40,622 nt of DNA from JAGHAJ01 sp964559865 [NCBI: uncultured Synergistota bacterium] (GCA_964559865.1 CAZLJD010000022.1:1-40622), one strand, 5' to 3'. Counted from the stretch's first letter, positions 16,166-25,522 are shown. Translations and numbers: made by a program. Notes: a model not told the origin generated them from the letters alone.

Positions 16166-17451
16166 GCAACCAGATTAACCGCTTCTTTTAACCTCTTTAC
16201 TACTCTCTCCCTACCCAGCAAGGCCATTACTTCGAATATCCCAGGGGTAACACGCCGTGCTGTTAAAGAGTACCTCAAAGCCTGGCCTACCTTTTTCAAC
16301 TTCATACCTCTGTCTGCAAGCCAGTGTCTTACACAACTGTCAATGTTCTCTACGGTAAAAGGAGCGATCTCCTCTATTGCCCCAATCAGGGAGCTCCACT
16401 CCTCCCAGCTCATCACTTTTATAAACTCAGCAAGAGTAATTTTATCATAATCCAAGCTTTCTTTCAAGAGGTAATCGCTATAATCAGCCAGCTCATCCAG
16501 GGTATATGCTCTGCCCTGCAAGATAGAAATAACATCTTGCAGATACTCCTCTGTATAACCCTTTAGATCGTAACCTCTTTTCAACCAGAAAGGCTTTATG
16601 TATTCCATCAGTTCTGTGGGGGACTTATCTTTCATAAAAAGCTTGTTTATCCACCTCAGCTTCTCAAGGTCAAATACTGCTGCACGCTTTGTAACATCCT
16701 TCAAGTCGAACATTTTTACAATCTCTTGTGGATACAAGATCTCCTGTTCCTCCTTTGGACTCCAACCCAAAAGAGAAAGGTAATAAAATACTGCTTCAGA
16801 AAGGTAACCCATATCTCTATACTCTCCAACTGCTGTTGCTCCATGACGTTTGCTAAGCTTTGTCTTGTCGGGTCCAAGGATCATGGGAAGGTGAGCAAAC
16901 TCTGGCACTTCAAAGCCAAGAGCTCTATATATCAGAATCTGCTTGGGAGTATTTGGTATGTGATCCTCTCCTCTAATGACATGCGTAATACCCATCGTAT
17001 AATCATCAACAACAACCGCAAAGTTATAGGTGGGCATACCATCAGACTTGATCAAAACGATGTCCTTCAGTGTCTCGTTCTTAACCTTTATATCTCCCCA
17101 AACAATATCCCTAAAATATGTGCTTCCTTCTTTGGGTGTGCGAAATATTATCGCACTATCCTCCCTGTAAGCTAAGTCTTCTTTCACCAGCTGTTCTGCA
17201 TATCCCCTATAGAGGTCCAACCTCTCAGACTGATAAAACGGTCCTTCATCCCACGTGATACCCAACCATTCAAGTCCATCGAGTATAGTCTTCTCTGCCT
17301 CTTTGGTTGAACGCACTCTATCTGTATCCTCTATTCTTAACACAAAATTTCCACCCTCGCGCCTCGCAAACAGCCAGTTAAATAAAGCCGTATGAGCTCC
17401 TCCTATGTGCAAAGCTCCAGTCGGACTTGGTGCAAACCTTACCTTTATCAA
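16135..17451 (-). CDS. gltX: glutamyl-tRNA synthetase, 3' end overlapping tRNA-Gln
   Basis: GltX charges tRNA-Glu and, in many bacteria, tRNA-Gln. The class I catalytic core shows RFAPSPTGALHIGGAH (HIGH motif), RIEDTD and the KMSKS equivalent DKTKLSKRHGA; the helical anticodon-binding half follows. At 438 residues it is somewhat short against the usual 470-490. The start is TTG, overlapping the dksA-like stop by 4 bases. The last ten codons plus the stop are the first 31 bases of the tRNA-Gln gene, giving the odd tail AGESSNWQDA. The conserved part ends around ERVVKRLKEAVN, so the tail is probably dispensable. Processing of the tRNA from the shared transcript would remove the gltX stop codon. 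Confidence 0.95.
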   Translation of the reverse strand: MIKVRFAPSPTGALHIGGAHTALFNWLFARREGGNFVLRIEDTDRVRSTKEAEKTILDGLEWLGITWDEGPFYQSERLDLYRGYAEQLVKEDLAYREDSAIIFRTPKEGSTYFRDIVWGDIKVKNETLKDIVLIKSDGMPTYNFAVVVDDYTMGITHVIRGEDHIPNTPKQILIYRALGFEVPEFAHLPMILGPDKTKLSKRHGATAVGEYRDMGYLSEAVFYYLSLLGWSPKEEQEILYPQEIVKMFDLKDVTKRAAVFDLEKLRWINKLFMKDKSPTELMEYIKPFWLKRGYDLKGYTEEYLQDVISILQGRAYTLDELADYSDYLLKESLDYDKITLAEFIKVMSWEEWSSLIGAIEEIAPFTVENIDSCVRHWLADRGMKLKKVGQALRYSLTARRVTPGIFEVMALLGRERVVKRLKEAVNLVAGESSNWQDA

Positions 17452-17789
17452 CCTCTCAACCCCTTTTCATACTTTTTCTTACACTCAAGACACCTCTGTG
17501 CATAAGGGACAGCCTCCAATCTCTCTATGCTTATATCCTTACCACAGTCTATACATTTTCCATATGTGCCTTCTTCAAACCTCCTGAGCGCATCTTCCAC
17601 CTTCGACAATGTATCCTCTATCAGAGATTTCTCCCTATTTATCCTCTTCAGCTCTCTCATGTGGTCAGAGAGTTCAACCTCTTCGGGTGTCAGTTCATTC
17701 TCGTAACTATTGTCCAACTTCTTCAGACTTGCAATAAGGTCTTCACGCATCTTCTCAAGTATAGGCTTAAACCTGCTGAGATCCCTCAT
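17448..17789 (-). CDS. DksA/TraR-family zinc-finger protein
   Basis: The 113-residue protein has an N-terminal coiled coil (about residues 1-75, rich in Glu, Lys and Leu) and a C-terminal four-cysteine zinc finger, YGKCIDCGKDI then AQRCLECKK. This is the DksA/TraR layout, whose members bind in the RNA polymerase secondary channel and, for DksA itself, work with ppGpp. The pair of acidic residues at the coiled-coil tip cannot be assigned with confidence. I choose the ATG at 17787-17789 over the adjacent GTG because GAGGTG lies at better spacing. It starts inside rsfS and overlaps gltX by 4 bases. It may tie amino-acid starvation control to tRNA charging. Confidence 0.88.
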   Translation of the reverse strand: MRDLSRFKPILEKMREDLIASLKKLDNSYENELTPEEVELSDHMRELKRINREKSLIEDTLSKVEDALRRFEEGTYGKCIDCGKDISIERLEAVPYAQRCLECKKKYEKGLRG

Positions 17790-18147
17790 CACTCTTCACC
17801 TCTGTTTCCTTATAAGAAACGGTTTTAGCACCTCCCCACAAACGGTCAAGTGCATAAAACTCGCGCCCTTCTCTGTTAAATATATGAACAACCACATCTC
17901 CATAATCCATCAATATCCACCTGCTCCCTCGCTCACCCTCTACATGCAGAGGCTCCCTCCCCATCTTTATAGTAAATTCCTCAATATCGTCTACCAAAGA
18001 GTGTATATGCAGCGAAGACCTGCCCGTGCATATGATAAAATAATCCGCAATTATCGTCTCTTCTCCTACATACAATACTACAACATCTTCCGCCTTTTTG
18101 CTCTCAAGCTCTCTCGCAATCAAAAGGGCTAATTCCCTCTCGTTCAA
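17767..18147 (-). CDS. rsfS: ribosome silencing factor
   Basis: RsfS (RsfA/YbeB/Iojap family) binds ribosomal protein uL14 and blocks subunit joining when nutrients are scarce. The 126-residue protein shows the family core DVVVLYV, IADYFIICTGRSSLH, HVEGERGSRWILMDYGDVVV and FYALDRLWGGA. The start is TTG after AGGAGGT, which is formed by the last codons of the upstream LCP gene. The usual neighbours nadD and yqeK lie just upstream. Its 3' end overlaps the dksA-like gene by 23 bases. Confidence 0.96.
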   Translation of the reverse strand: MNERELALLIARELESKKAEDVVVLYVGEETIIADYFIICTGRSSLHIHSLVDDIEEFTIKMGREPLHVEGERGSRWILMDYGDVVVHIFNREGREFYALDRLWGGAKTVSYKETEVKSDEGSQQV

Positions 18148-18151
18148 TAGA

Positions 18152-19393
18152 TTACCTCCTCTTGAAATCCTTTCCTATTATTACCGTTACAGGTGCAACG
18201 AATACTTCATCCTTCTTCAAAACCACCTTACCGAAACCAAGATTCTTTTTGACCAATTCCGCACGTTCCTTTACAGATTGATGGTCAATTATCAGTGTTT
18301 TGGCATAATTGAAATGTTTGGCATTACCTACAGCCACGACCTTAAAGCCTTTGTCCTTAAGCATATTACCAAACTTTGCCGCTATGCCGCCAACCCCACA
18401 GCCGTTTAACACCTCCACGGGGACCTCCGCAGGTTTATATTCCTTCTTCTGTGCAACCTCCCTGTGCAAAGGCCCCTTACCCAAGAGAACAGAATCAATC
18501 AAAGGTTGTAGCTCTTTTAGGTTTGCCTCCCAGTAACTTATACCATCGAGCATTATAGGTTTCCCTGGAACTGTAGCAATCCTAATCTTTGAGAAATCAA
18601 CATCTTTCAGGTATTTTGCAAGGTATATTATCTGCTGATAGGAGAGATTAGTATCTATAGCTTTTAGTATTTTAGGTACCAATGAAGGTAATTTAGTAAG
18701 CATATTCATTGACCTCATCTTATTCAGCATAGCCATTATAAATTTCTGCTGGCGTTTTATCCTGCCTATGTCACCCAAGGCATCATGTCTAAACCTCACA
18801 TACCCGAGTGCCTCTTTACCTGAAAGGACATGCTCACCCTTCGATATGTTTATATAAAGATGACCTGCTTTATCAACATAGTGCATATTTTTCTCCACAT
18901 TTATCCTTACTCCACCTATCATATCCACTATGTCCATAAAGCCTTTGTAATTTATCTTTATATAATAGTTCACTGGGACACCTATAAAATCACTTACAGT
19001 TCTGGCAAGGAGTTTCTCTCCACCATAGGCATAGGCATGATTTATCTTCGTCCATCCCCTTCCAGGCACCCTGACTCTCGTATCTCTCGGAATCGACAAA
19101 ACTCCTATATCCTTTTTCCCCAAATCTATTGAAACTACACCAATCGTATCAGACCTATGACTGCCCTCAACATCGTCCACCCCAAACAACAGAATGTATA
19201 TCCTACCGTTGACCTTCTGTATAGACCGCGCAACTTCTTCCTCCGACGGAAAAACAGTCTTATACAGCTTTATTCCTCCTCCCACCAGCGCAGCAAGAAC
19301 CACCACTACAACAATGAGTAAAATCTTTCTCCTTCTTTTTCTCTTCTCGTAGAGTCTCTTCTGCCTCGAATAGTCCAAAAGCATCTTATCCAT
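18152..19393 (-). CDS. LytR-CpsA-Psr (LCP) family protein with LytR C-terminal domain
   Basis: LCP proteins transfer undecaprenyl-linked glycopolymers to the cell wall at the outer face of the membrane. The protein has a very basic cytoplasmic start (QKRLYEKRKRRRK), one membrane segment at about residues 24-46, the LCP domain at about 60-230 with DTIGVVSID, LSIPRDTRV, and the FRHDALGDIGRIKRQQ region carrying the phosphate-binding arginines, and a LytR_C domain at about 325-410 (VEVLNGCGVGGIA). The start is uncertain; I take the ATG at 19391-19393 (413 residues), but TTG codons 3-9 bases upstream are possible. It sits between yqeK and rsfS, a position often seen in Firmicutes and relatives. 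Confidence 0.9.
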   Translation of the reverse strand: MDKMLLDYSRQKRLYEKRKRRRKILLIVVVVVLAALVGGGIKLYKTVFPSEEEVARSIQKVNGRIYILLFGVDDVEGSHRSDTIGVVSIDLGKKDIGVLSIPRDTRVRVPGRGWTKINHAYAYGGEKLLARTVSDFIGVPVNYYIKINYKGFMDIVDMIGGVRINVEKNMHYVDKAGHLYINISKGEHVLSGKEALGYVRFRHDALGDIGRIKRQQKFIMAMLNKMRSMNMLTKLPSLVPKILKAIDTNLSYQQIIYLAKYLKDVDFSKIRIATVPGKPIMLDGISYWEANLKELQPLIDSVLLGKGPLHREVAQKKEYKPAEVPVEVLNGCGVGGIAAKFGNMLKDKGFKVVAVGNAKHFNYAKTLIIDHQSVKERAELVKKNLGFGKVVLKKDEVFVAPVTVIIGKDFKRR

Positions 19394-19398
19394 CAACT

Positions 19399-19977
19399 TC
19401 AACACCCCTCAGCAAGCTCTATGACAGAATTCCATGTAGCAACAGAAGACGGATGTAAATGCAGTTTCCTATACAGTACCCACTGCAAGGTATCCTTTAC
19501 CGAATGCATGATTGCCTTATCTATGTCTACCCATGCAAGCTCCCTCAAATAATCCACACCTGCATATTCCCTACCAAACTCTACCTTATCCGCAATAAAG
19601 ACAATCTTATCCAGCATGGACATATTACTATCCCCCGTTGTATGTACCCTTATAGCGTTAATTACACCCTCATCACGCAATCCCAACTCTACCTCCACCA
19701 TCTTTGCTCCCACTATAGCGTGCCAGAGCAATGGATTAGCCATCGCAACATCATCAAGTATAATACCATACCTCTGCACTTTTTCCAATGCTTTTTCTGG
19801 TGTAAGGGATTTCGCACAATCGTGGAGTATAGCAGCTATAGAAACCCTTTCTACATCAGCAAATCCATACCTCTTGGCCAACAAAACCGCCATCTCCTCT
19901 GTTCTAAGAGAGTGATAAAACCTCTTATCATCAAGTAGTTCTCTAATCCACTTTACTGCATGTTCCTTGTCTATCAA
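19399..19977 (-). CDS. yqeK: YqeK-type HD-domain nucleotide hydrolase
   Basis: YqeK is an HD-domain phosphohydrolase; characterised members cleave Ap4A symmetrically to ADP. The 192-residue protein has H22 in FYHSLRTEEMA, the HD pair H52-D53 in ILHDCAKS, the later metal or substrate ligands in WHAIVGA and VHTTG, and FIADKVE. The start is TTG, overlapping the nadD stop by 4 bases. The nadD-yqeK-rsfS association is strongly conserved and supports the call. Confidence 0.95.
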   Translation of the reverse strand: MIDKEHAVKWIRELLDDKRFYHSLRTEEMAVLLAKRYGFADVERVSIAAILHDCAKSLTPEKALEKVQRYGIILDDVAMANPLLWHAIVGAKMVEVELGLRDEGVINAIRVHTTGDSNMSMLDKIVFIADKVEFGREYAGVDYLRELAWVDIDKAIMHSVKDTLQWVLYRKLHLHPSSVATWNSVIELAEGC

Positions 19978-20564
19978 AGGTAAAGCCCCTTCTTAAATAT
20001 ATAGGATTCAACCAACGGCGGCACCATATACCTGATACTCCTCCCACTTTTTACTCTCTTTCTAATGTCGGTAGAAGATATGGTAAGACCAGGTATGAAC
20101 AACAACTCTATCCTTTCAAGGTAGCTGCGCGGAAGCTTTTCTTGTAGCCTGTGTGCGTCATAACCCGGCCTCGTAACAGCAATAAATCTGCACATTGAAA
20201 GGAGTCTTTCGGGCTCTTTCCATGTAGGTAACTCTTCTACTGCATCTAACCCTGTAATAAAGAATATCTCTTCACCCGGATATCGTTTCTTTATCTCTGC
20301 AACTGTGTCTATGGAGTATGTAGGACCCTCTTTATCTATCTCTATCCTTGAAACTTCAAATCTATCATTGTCCACCGTGGCAATGATAACCATAATATAT
20401 CTGTCTTCTTTAGGTGCTATGTCACACACTTCCTTATAGTATGGATAACCTGTAGGAACAAATACAACTTTCCTCATACCAAAGGATACCCGTGCTTCCT
20501 CTGCAGCAAAAAGGTGACCATAATGAACTGGATTAAAACTACCACCCATTATTCCTATAGCCAT
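19974..20564 (-). CDS. nadD: nicotinate-nucleotide adenylyltransferase
   Basis: NadD makes deamido-NAD from nicotinate mononucleotide and ATP. The 196-residue protein shows the nucleotidyltransferase motif GIMGGSFNPVHYGHL with HxGH, and the C-terminal ISSTDIRKR motif. FVPTGYPYYK and GLDAVEELPTW are NadD-specific features. The start overlaps the end of tsaC by 10 bases. Confidence 0.96.
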   Translation of the reverse strand: MAIGIMGGSFNPVHYGHLFAAEEARVSFGMRKVVFVPTGYPYYKEVCDIAPKEDRYIMVIIATVDNDRFEVSRIEIDKEGPTYSIDTVAEIKKRYPGEEIFFITGLDAVEELPTWKEPERLLSMCRFIAVTRPGYDAHRLQEKLPRSYLERIELLFIPGLTISSTDIRKRVKSGRSIRYMVPPLVESYIFKKGLYL

Positions 20565-21130
20565 GGCACCACCCCTGCACCTCTTCTGAGTACCTTAACT
20601 TCCTTACCCGTAAAATCTATCACCGTAGAGGCATCTCTGTAGTATGTACTTCCCCCATCCACGGCAATATCCACACTCTCAAGTATCTCTTTTCTAACCT
20701 CGTCAAAACTGCACGGTGCCACATCACCAGAGAGGTTGGCACTTGTACCCCATACCCCTTTCACCTTCTTTAAAGCATCCATCAAGAAAGGCAATGCAGG
20801 AAACCTCACACCCACCGTTGTCCCAATACTTTCATCCCTTGATGGCAGAACCAAGGTATATGGCCCAGGTAAAAATCTCTTTATAAAATCATCTACACGG
20901 TCATCAACCATTGCAAACTCATATATAACAGCATAACTCCCAACATGCAATGCCAACGGCTTTTTTCTATCTCTTCCCTTTATATTGTATAACCTTTCTA
21001 TTCCCTTTATGTTATCTATAGCCGTTCCTATCCCATATACCGTCTCAGTAGGAAACAGAACTATTCCACCATCTTTTATGACATCCACCACTCGAAGTGC
21101 AGACTCAAAAGACACCTTCACTACTTCCAT
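20555..21130 (-). CDS. tsaC: L-threonylcarbamoyladenylate synthase
   Basis: This YrdC/Sua5-family enzyme makes threonylcarbamoyl-AMP, the first step of the t6A37 modification of ANN-decoding tRNAs. The 191 residues cover the YrdC domain only, without the Sua5 C-terminal domain. Motifs: LFPTETVYGIGTA, KGRDRKKPLALHV, RFLPGPYTLVLPS, VGVRFPALPF and GTSANLSG. It lies in a prfA-prmC region, a common setting. It overlaps the EamA gene by 10 bases and lacks a clear ribosome-binding site, so coupling is likely. Confidence 0.93.
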   Translation of the reverse strand: MEVVKVSFESALRVVDVIKDGGIVLFPTETVYGIGTAIDNIKGIERLYNIKGRDRKKPLALHVGSYAVIYEFAMVDDRVDDFIKRFLPGPYTLVLPSRDESIGTTVGVRFPALPFLMDALKKVKGVWGTSANLSGDVAPCSFDEVRKEILESVDIAVDGGSTYYRDASTVIDFTGKEVKVLRRGAGVVPWL

Positions 21131-21546
21131 GTCAACACCATGATGCCAGATATCGTTAATAGCATGCCTAAGAGCACTCGCACGGTTAAAGCTTCAGTGC
21201 CCATTATCACTGCAATCAACACACCAAAGAACGGAGATGTAAATGCAATCGGCAATACCTTCCCCAGAGTCCCAACCTTGAGTGCTGCGTAAAATGAAAT
21301 GATACCAAATGCCCCCGCAAGCAATCCCCCTCCGATAGCTACCAACAATACAGGCTTATACCCTGCCCTCGCAATACCACCAATATGAGGAAGTGCAAAC
21401 AAAAGTAGAACGACAAGAGCTACCGACGTCCTTATTACAGCCCCTACGCCGGGGTTCAGATGCCCCAGCAAAAGTCCCTTCTTCTCAAAGAAACTTCCTA
21501 TTCCCCACAAGGCAGCCGTCATAACCGCAAGATACTCAGCCCTCAT
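21121..21546 (-). CDS. half-size EamA-family (DMT) membrane protein
   Basis: The 141-residue protein has about five hydrophobic segments and one EamA repeat (MTAALWGIGSFFEKKGLL at the start, AFGIISFYAALKVGTLGKVLPI in two parts later). Most drug/metabolite transporters have two such repeats; half-size members act as dimers. The substrate is unknown. It is coupled to trxB by a 4-base overlap (ATGA) and overlaps tsaC. Confidence 0.82.
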   Translation of the reverse strand: MRAEYLAVMTAALWGIGSFFEKKGLLLGHLNPGVGAVIRTSVALVVLLLFALPHIGGIARAGYKPVLLVAIGGGLLAGAFGIISFYAALKVGTLGKVLPIAFTSPFFGVLIAVIMGTEALTVRVLLGMLLTISGIMVLTWK

Positions 21547-22745
21547 ATGATACCTCTCTCCTTCAAAAGGTTCACTATCTCATGCACAGAGATCCCATCA
21601 TTGCTGTATACTTCCTTTCCATTATCAAAAATCCTTACCGCTGGAAACTTTTCAACTCCCAGCTTTCTGGATATCCTGCTATTCTTATACCCATCTATAG
21701 CAATAACATTGCTTGCTTCCAGTTCAGACATGCACTTAACGATCTCCCTACCTTCATCTGTTATAGAGCTGTAAACCACAACCACCTTTCTACCGGAAGA
21801 TATGTTCTGATCAAAATACACCTGTTCTCTTACATACTTTTCTGCAAAAGTTGCAGCTATTGCCCCTTCAGCTGCTGCAGTGATCACCTGTTTCAACACC
21901 GACGCGCGTACATCACCAGCAGCAAAGATACCATCTATAGAGGTTTCCATCTCTTCATTCGTTTTTATGTAGCCCCACTCATCAAGCTCCAGAACTCCCT
22001 TAAAAACCTGGGAGTTTGGCACAACCCCAACATACACAAAAACACCAGACACAGCTACATCCTTAACCTCACCTGTCAGAAGATTCTTAATACTCACTGC
22101 TTCTACAAACTTATCGCCTTTTATTTCGGTAACTATGCTATTCCAGATAACCTCGATCTTCTCATTCGCAAAAAGTCTTTCCTGCAATAATCTCTCTGCC
22201 CTCAGGGAATCTCTCCTGTGTATAAGGTACACTTTAGAAGCAAAGTTGGTCAGATAAACAGCTTCCTCTACAGCAGAATTACCCCCTCCCACAACTGCAA
22301 TGATCTTACCTGTATAAAACGCCCCGTCGCATACCGCACAGTAAGAAACACCCCTACCAGTGAACTCTGCCTCTCCCTTCACTCCCAGCTTCCTCTGTTC
22401 GGTACCCGTAGCTATTATCAATGCCCTGCTAAGATAGTCCCCTTCAGAGGTTTTCAATCTCTTAACGCCACCATCTACCTCAAGTCCCTCAATGTCAGCA
22501 AAATCTATCTCAGCACCAAACTTCTCTGCCTGCTCTTCCATCCTGCTCACAAGGTCAGAACCACTTACACCATCGGGGAACCCAGGATAATTCTCTATTA
22601 TGTCCGTGTTTGCCATCTGTCCACCAACAAAATTCTTTTCGAGCACAAGGGTATCAAGTTTTGCCCTGCTCGCATATATTGCAGCAGAAAGCCCTGCAGG
22701 ACCACCACCAACTATTATCAAATCGTAAACTTTCTCCTCAGACAT
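21543..22745 (-). CDS. trxB: thioredoxin reductase with a C-terminal thioredoxin-like extension
   Basis: Residues 1 to about 310 are a complete low-molecular-weight thioredoxin reductase: FAD-binding IVGGGPAGLSAA, GGQMANTDIIENYPG, the redox pair C136-A-V-C139 in CAVCDGAF, NAD(P)H-binding VVGGGNSAVEEA, and the C-terminal FAD motif IFAAGDVR. Residues from about 315 to 400 form an extra domain: a beta strand KVVVVYSS, a helix, and KFPAVRIFDNGKEV, which resembles the cis-Pro and following strand of thioredoxin or glutaredoxin folds. The place of the CXXC pair reads SSITDEG, so this tail has no thiol pair; one Cys (about 338) remains. The tail could dock a partner instead of doing chemistry. GGAGGTG precedes the ATG. 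Confidence 0.92.
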   Translation of the reverse strand: MSEEKVYDLIIVGGGPAGLSAAIYASRAKLDTLVLEKNFVGGQMANTDIIENYPGFPDGVSGSDLVSRMEEQAEKFGAEIDFADIEGLEVDGGVKRLKTSEGDYLSRALIIATGTEQRKLGVKGEAEFTGRGVSYCAVCDGAFYTGKIIAVVGGGNSAVEEAVYLTNFASKVYLIHRRDSLRAERLLQERLFANEKIEVIWNSIVTEIKGDKFVEAVSIKNLLTGEVKDVAVSGVFVYVGVVPNSQVFKGVLELDEWGYIKTNEEMETSIDGIFAAGDVRASVLKQVITAAAEGAIAATFAEKYVREQVYFDQNISSGRKVVVVYSSITDEGREIVKCMSELEASNVIAIDGYKNSRISRKLGVEKFPAVRIFDNGKEVYSNDGISVHEIVNLLKERGII

Positions 22746-22751
22746 ACATAT

Positions 22752-23579
22752 TCACCTCCAACATACCAATACTCTGTCGTTACCTGATAAATCTCTGTGG
22801 ACTTCAAACCTCTCAAACCCATCAAGCATCCCAAGTAGTTCATTTTCTATGCTGCTGTCTATCTCCACTGCAAGGAAACCACCCTTCCTGAGCCTGCTCA
22901 AAGTCTCACCGAACAGCACCCTGTAAAACCGTGTTCCATCCTCCCCACCATCGAGCGCAGACAAGGGTTCAAATTCTCTAATCTCTGCTGGTAATCTATC
23001 AACCTCTGCCGAAGGTATGTAGGGTGGGTTAGAAACTATCACATCAAATTTAACCTCTTCAGAAACAGCAGAAAACATGTCTGAAACAGCAAAACCAACA
23101 TCTACTCCATGCACATCCGCATTGTGCTTAGCAATCATAACTGCCTCTGGGGATATATCCACGCCGAAGACCTTTGAATCCTTCAGTTCCTTCGCAACTG
23201 CAATCGCTATATTTCCACTACCAGTACCCACATCTATCACCTTCACACCTTCTGAGCTTATGTGCTCGATCGCAACTTCCACTATTGCTTCCGTATCCAC
23301 CCTGGGAATAAAGACCCCCTTAGACACTTTAAACTTCATACCCCAGAACTCTGCAAACCCAAGTATGTATTGTAAAGGTTCCCCTTCTGACCTCCTCAAA
23401 ACCATATCTTTGAAATCTTCCTCCACTTCTCTTATTACAACCTCATCCATACGAGCAAAGAGATTAGCCGTGTTAATCCCAAGAAGGGTACTCAGAATAT
23501 AAATACCCTCTCCTTTCTTCGTATCTTCTGGTTCCCCCAAGACACCAACTGCCCAACTCAGCAGTTCTCTTACCTTCAT
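22752..23579 (-). CDS. prmC: peptide chain release factor glutamine N5-methyltransferase
   Basis: PrmC methylates the Gln of the GGQ motif in RF1 and RF2. The 275-residue protein has an N-terminal helical domain and a SAM-dependent methyltransferase domain with [14 protein letters not shown] and the Gln-binding [12 protein letters not shown]. It overlaps prfA by 4 bases (ATGA), the classic arrangement with its substrate. Confidence 0.97.
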   Translation of the reverse strand: MKVRELLSWAVGVLGEPEDTKKGEGIYILSTLLGINTANLFARMDEVVIREVEEDFKDMVLRRSEGEPLQYILGFAEFWGMKFKVSKGVFIPRVDTEAIVEVAIEHISSEGVKVIDVGTGSGNIAIAVAKELKDSKVFGVDISPEAVMIAKHNADVHGVDVGFAVSDMFSAVSEEVKFDVIVSNPPYIPSAEVDRLPAEIREFEPLSALDGGEDGTRFYRVLFGETLSRLRKGGFLAVEIDSSIENELLGMLDGFERFEVHRDLSGNDRVLVCWR

Positions 23580-24646
23580 TTTGTTATGACTTTTAATTTC
23601 TCTGCCCGCTCAGCAGCTATAAGAGCATCTATAAGCTCATCAAGGTCTCCATCGAGTATAGTAGCAAGTTTATAAAGTGTAAGACCTATCCTGTGATCCG
23701 TAACTCTATTCTGCGGAAAGTTGTAAGTCCTTATCTTCTCACTTCTATCCCCGCTACCTATCTGCACTCTCCTCATACTGTCCATCTTTTCCGCCTGCTC
23801 TCGCCTCTTCATATCCAACAACCGTGCACGCAAGACTTTCATCGCCTTAGTTCTGTTCTTTATCTGAGAACGCTCGTCCTGGCAGCTCACAACTATACCC
23901 GTAGGTATATGAGTAATCCTCACAGCAGAATCCGTCCTATTTACATACTGTCCCCCTGCACCAGAAGCCCTGAAAGTGTCTATCCTTATGTCGTCAGGGT
24001 TAATTTCTACATCTATCTCTTCTGCCTCAGGAAGTATAGCAACCGTAGCAGCAGAAGTATGAATCCTGCCACCAGCCTCAGTAACTGGCACTCTTTGAAC
24101 CCTATGAACCCCACTCTCAAACTTCAATCTGCTATATGCACCTTTACCCTCAACGAGAAATGTGACTTCCTTGAATCCACCAATAGCGGTCTCATTTGAC
24201 TCTACTATTTCCACTTTCCACCCTTTTCTCTCCGCATATCTTATATACATTCTGTAAAGGTCTGCTGCAAACAGTGCAGCCTCATCTCCTCCAGTGCCTG
24301 CCCTTATCTCTACAACAACATTCTTCTCGTCGTTGGGATCCTTAGGGATAAGCATTATCTTCAATTCCTCAACTATCTCATCTCGCTTCTTCTCTAAACT
24401 CTCTATTTCCTCTTCTACCATCTGTCTGAATTCCGGATCCGTTTCCGTAGAGAGCATTTCCTCTGCCTGCTGTAGCTCTTTTATCACATCTTTGTACTTC
24501 CTATACTTATTCACTATGTCTTCTATCTCTGCCTTCTCTTTCGACAGACGCATCAACTCACTGACATTGGTTGCCAGAGAAGGGTCTTCTATCTGTCTTT
24601 CTATCTCTTCATATTGCTTCTCTATCGACCTTAGTGCCTCCCACAT
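23576..24646 (-). CDS. prfA: peptide chain release factor 1
   Basis: RF1 reads UAA and UAG stop codons. The codon-recognition tripeptide is present as PVT in [19 protein letters not shown], which is the PxT form of RF1 rather than the SPF form of RF2. The GGQ motif is in [17 protein letters not shown] choose the ATG at 24644-24646 (356 residues); an ATG four codons upstream sits directly on its GGGAG and is less likely. The gene begins inside the DUF1385 gene, an overlap of 38 bases. Confidence 0.97.
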   Translation of the reverse strand: MWEALRSIEKQYEEIERQIEDPSLATNVSELMRLSKEKAEIEDIVNKYRKYKDVIKELQQAEEMLSTETDPEFRQMVEEEIESLEKKRDEIVEELKIMLIPKDPNDEKNVVVEIRAGTGGDEAALFAADLYRMYIRYAERKGWKVEIVESNETAIGGFKEVTFLVEGKGAYSRLKFESGVHRVQRVPVTEAGGRIHTSAATVAILPEAEEIDVEINPDDIRIDTFRASGAGGQYVNRTDSAVRITHIPTGIVVSCQDERSQIKNRTKAMKVLRARLLDMKRREQAEKMDSMRRVQIGSGDRSEKIRTYNFPQNRVTDHRIGLTLYKLATILDGDLDELIDALIAAERAEKLKVITK

Positions 24647-25511
24647 TTTCCTCACCATCTCCCAAAGCAGCTTTAAGAGAAGCTATAGCCACTTCTAACT
24701 GATCCTCTGATGGGTTTCTCGTAGTCAAGTATTGCAACCACAACCCCGGCTTTATAAAAATCGTAGCAACAGTGCTATTCTTGGACGCAAGCCTGATGAT
24801 TTCATACGAAACGCCGGATATAACCGGCAGGACAACAACCCTACCCAGTATCCTAATCCAAAGTTCATGAGATATATCCACCAACGAGAACGCAAATATG
24901 CTTATTACCAGCACAACAAGAATAAAGGCCGTGCCACACCGCGGATGAAATCGTGTGTAATTAATGACATCTTGTGGATTCAAATCTGCCCCTGCTTCAT
25001 ATGCCATAATAGTCTTGTGTTCTGCACCATGATACTCAAACACCCTTCTAATGTCTGGCACCAACCCTATCACCCATATGTACAGCAAGAAAAAGGACAC
25101 CCTGATGCCGCCCTCTATAACATTTGAAACGAATGTCGAATTACCGTGTGCCAAAAAGCTCACAGCGAGCTTAGGTAGTACTATAAACAGTCCAACTGCC
25201 ATTCCAATTGCAAGCAAAACTGAAAGCACTATTTCTTTGGTTGATAGTTTCTCTTCCTCCTTCTCAAGAGACTTATTTGCAGAATAGTTAAGTGCTTTAA
25301 CACCCCATACGAGAGAATCGATCAGCACAAACATACCCCGAATAAAGGGCATCTTAAAGAACTTGTTTCTCGCATGCAAAGGCACACTACTCCACGACGA
25401 TACATCTATTTCCCCATCAGGTAACCTAACAGCCACCGCTACTCGGCGGGGACTTCTCATCATAATACCTTCAATAACAGCCTGTCCACCAACATACTCT
25501 TTTTCCGACAA
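24609..25511 (-). CDS. DUF1385 family membrane protein
   Basis: The 300-residue protein belongs to the DUF1385 (YqhQ-like) family of unknown function, found beside prfA, prmC or rpmE in many bacteria. Family motifs: [14 protein letters not shown] at the N-terminus, [14 protein letters not shown] in the middle (His and Glu residues that could bind metal) and [13 protein letters not shown]. There are about four to five membrane segments. The start is TTG after AGGAGAT. It follows thyX by 11 bases. Confidence 0.9.
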   Translation of the reverse strand: MSEKEYVGGQAVIEGIMMRSPRRVAVAVRLPDGEIDVSSWSSVPLHARNKFFKMPFIRGMFVLIDSLVWGVKALNYSANKSLEKEEEKLSTKEIVLSVLLAIGMAVGLFIVLPKLAVSFLAHGNSTFVSNVIEGGIRVSFFLLYIWVIGLVPDIRRVFEYHGAEHKTIMAYEAGADLNPQDVINYTRFHPRCGTAFILVVLVISIFAFSLVDISHELWIRILGRVVVLPVISGVSYEIIRLASKNSTVATIFIKPGLWLQYLTTRNPSEDQLEVAIASLKAALGDGEENVGGTKVDREAI

Positions 25512-25522
25512 CTTATCATCTC

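Noticed and set aside
16008-16169. Upstream extension of the psuG-linked small protein into tRNA-Gln
   Set aside because: The frame stays open, but it would be translated from within the tRNA and across the promoter; the TTG at 16007 with a strong ribosome-binding site is preferred.
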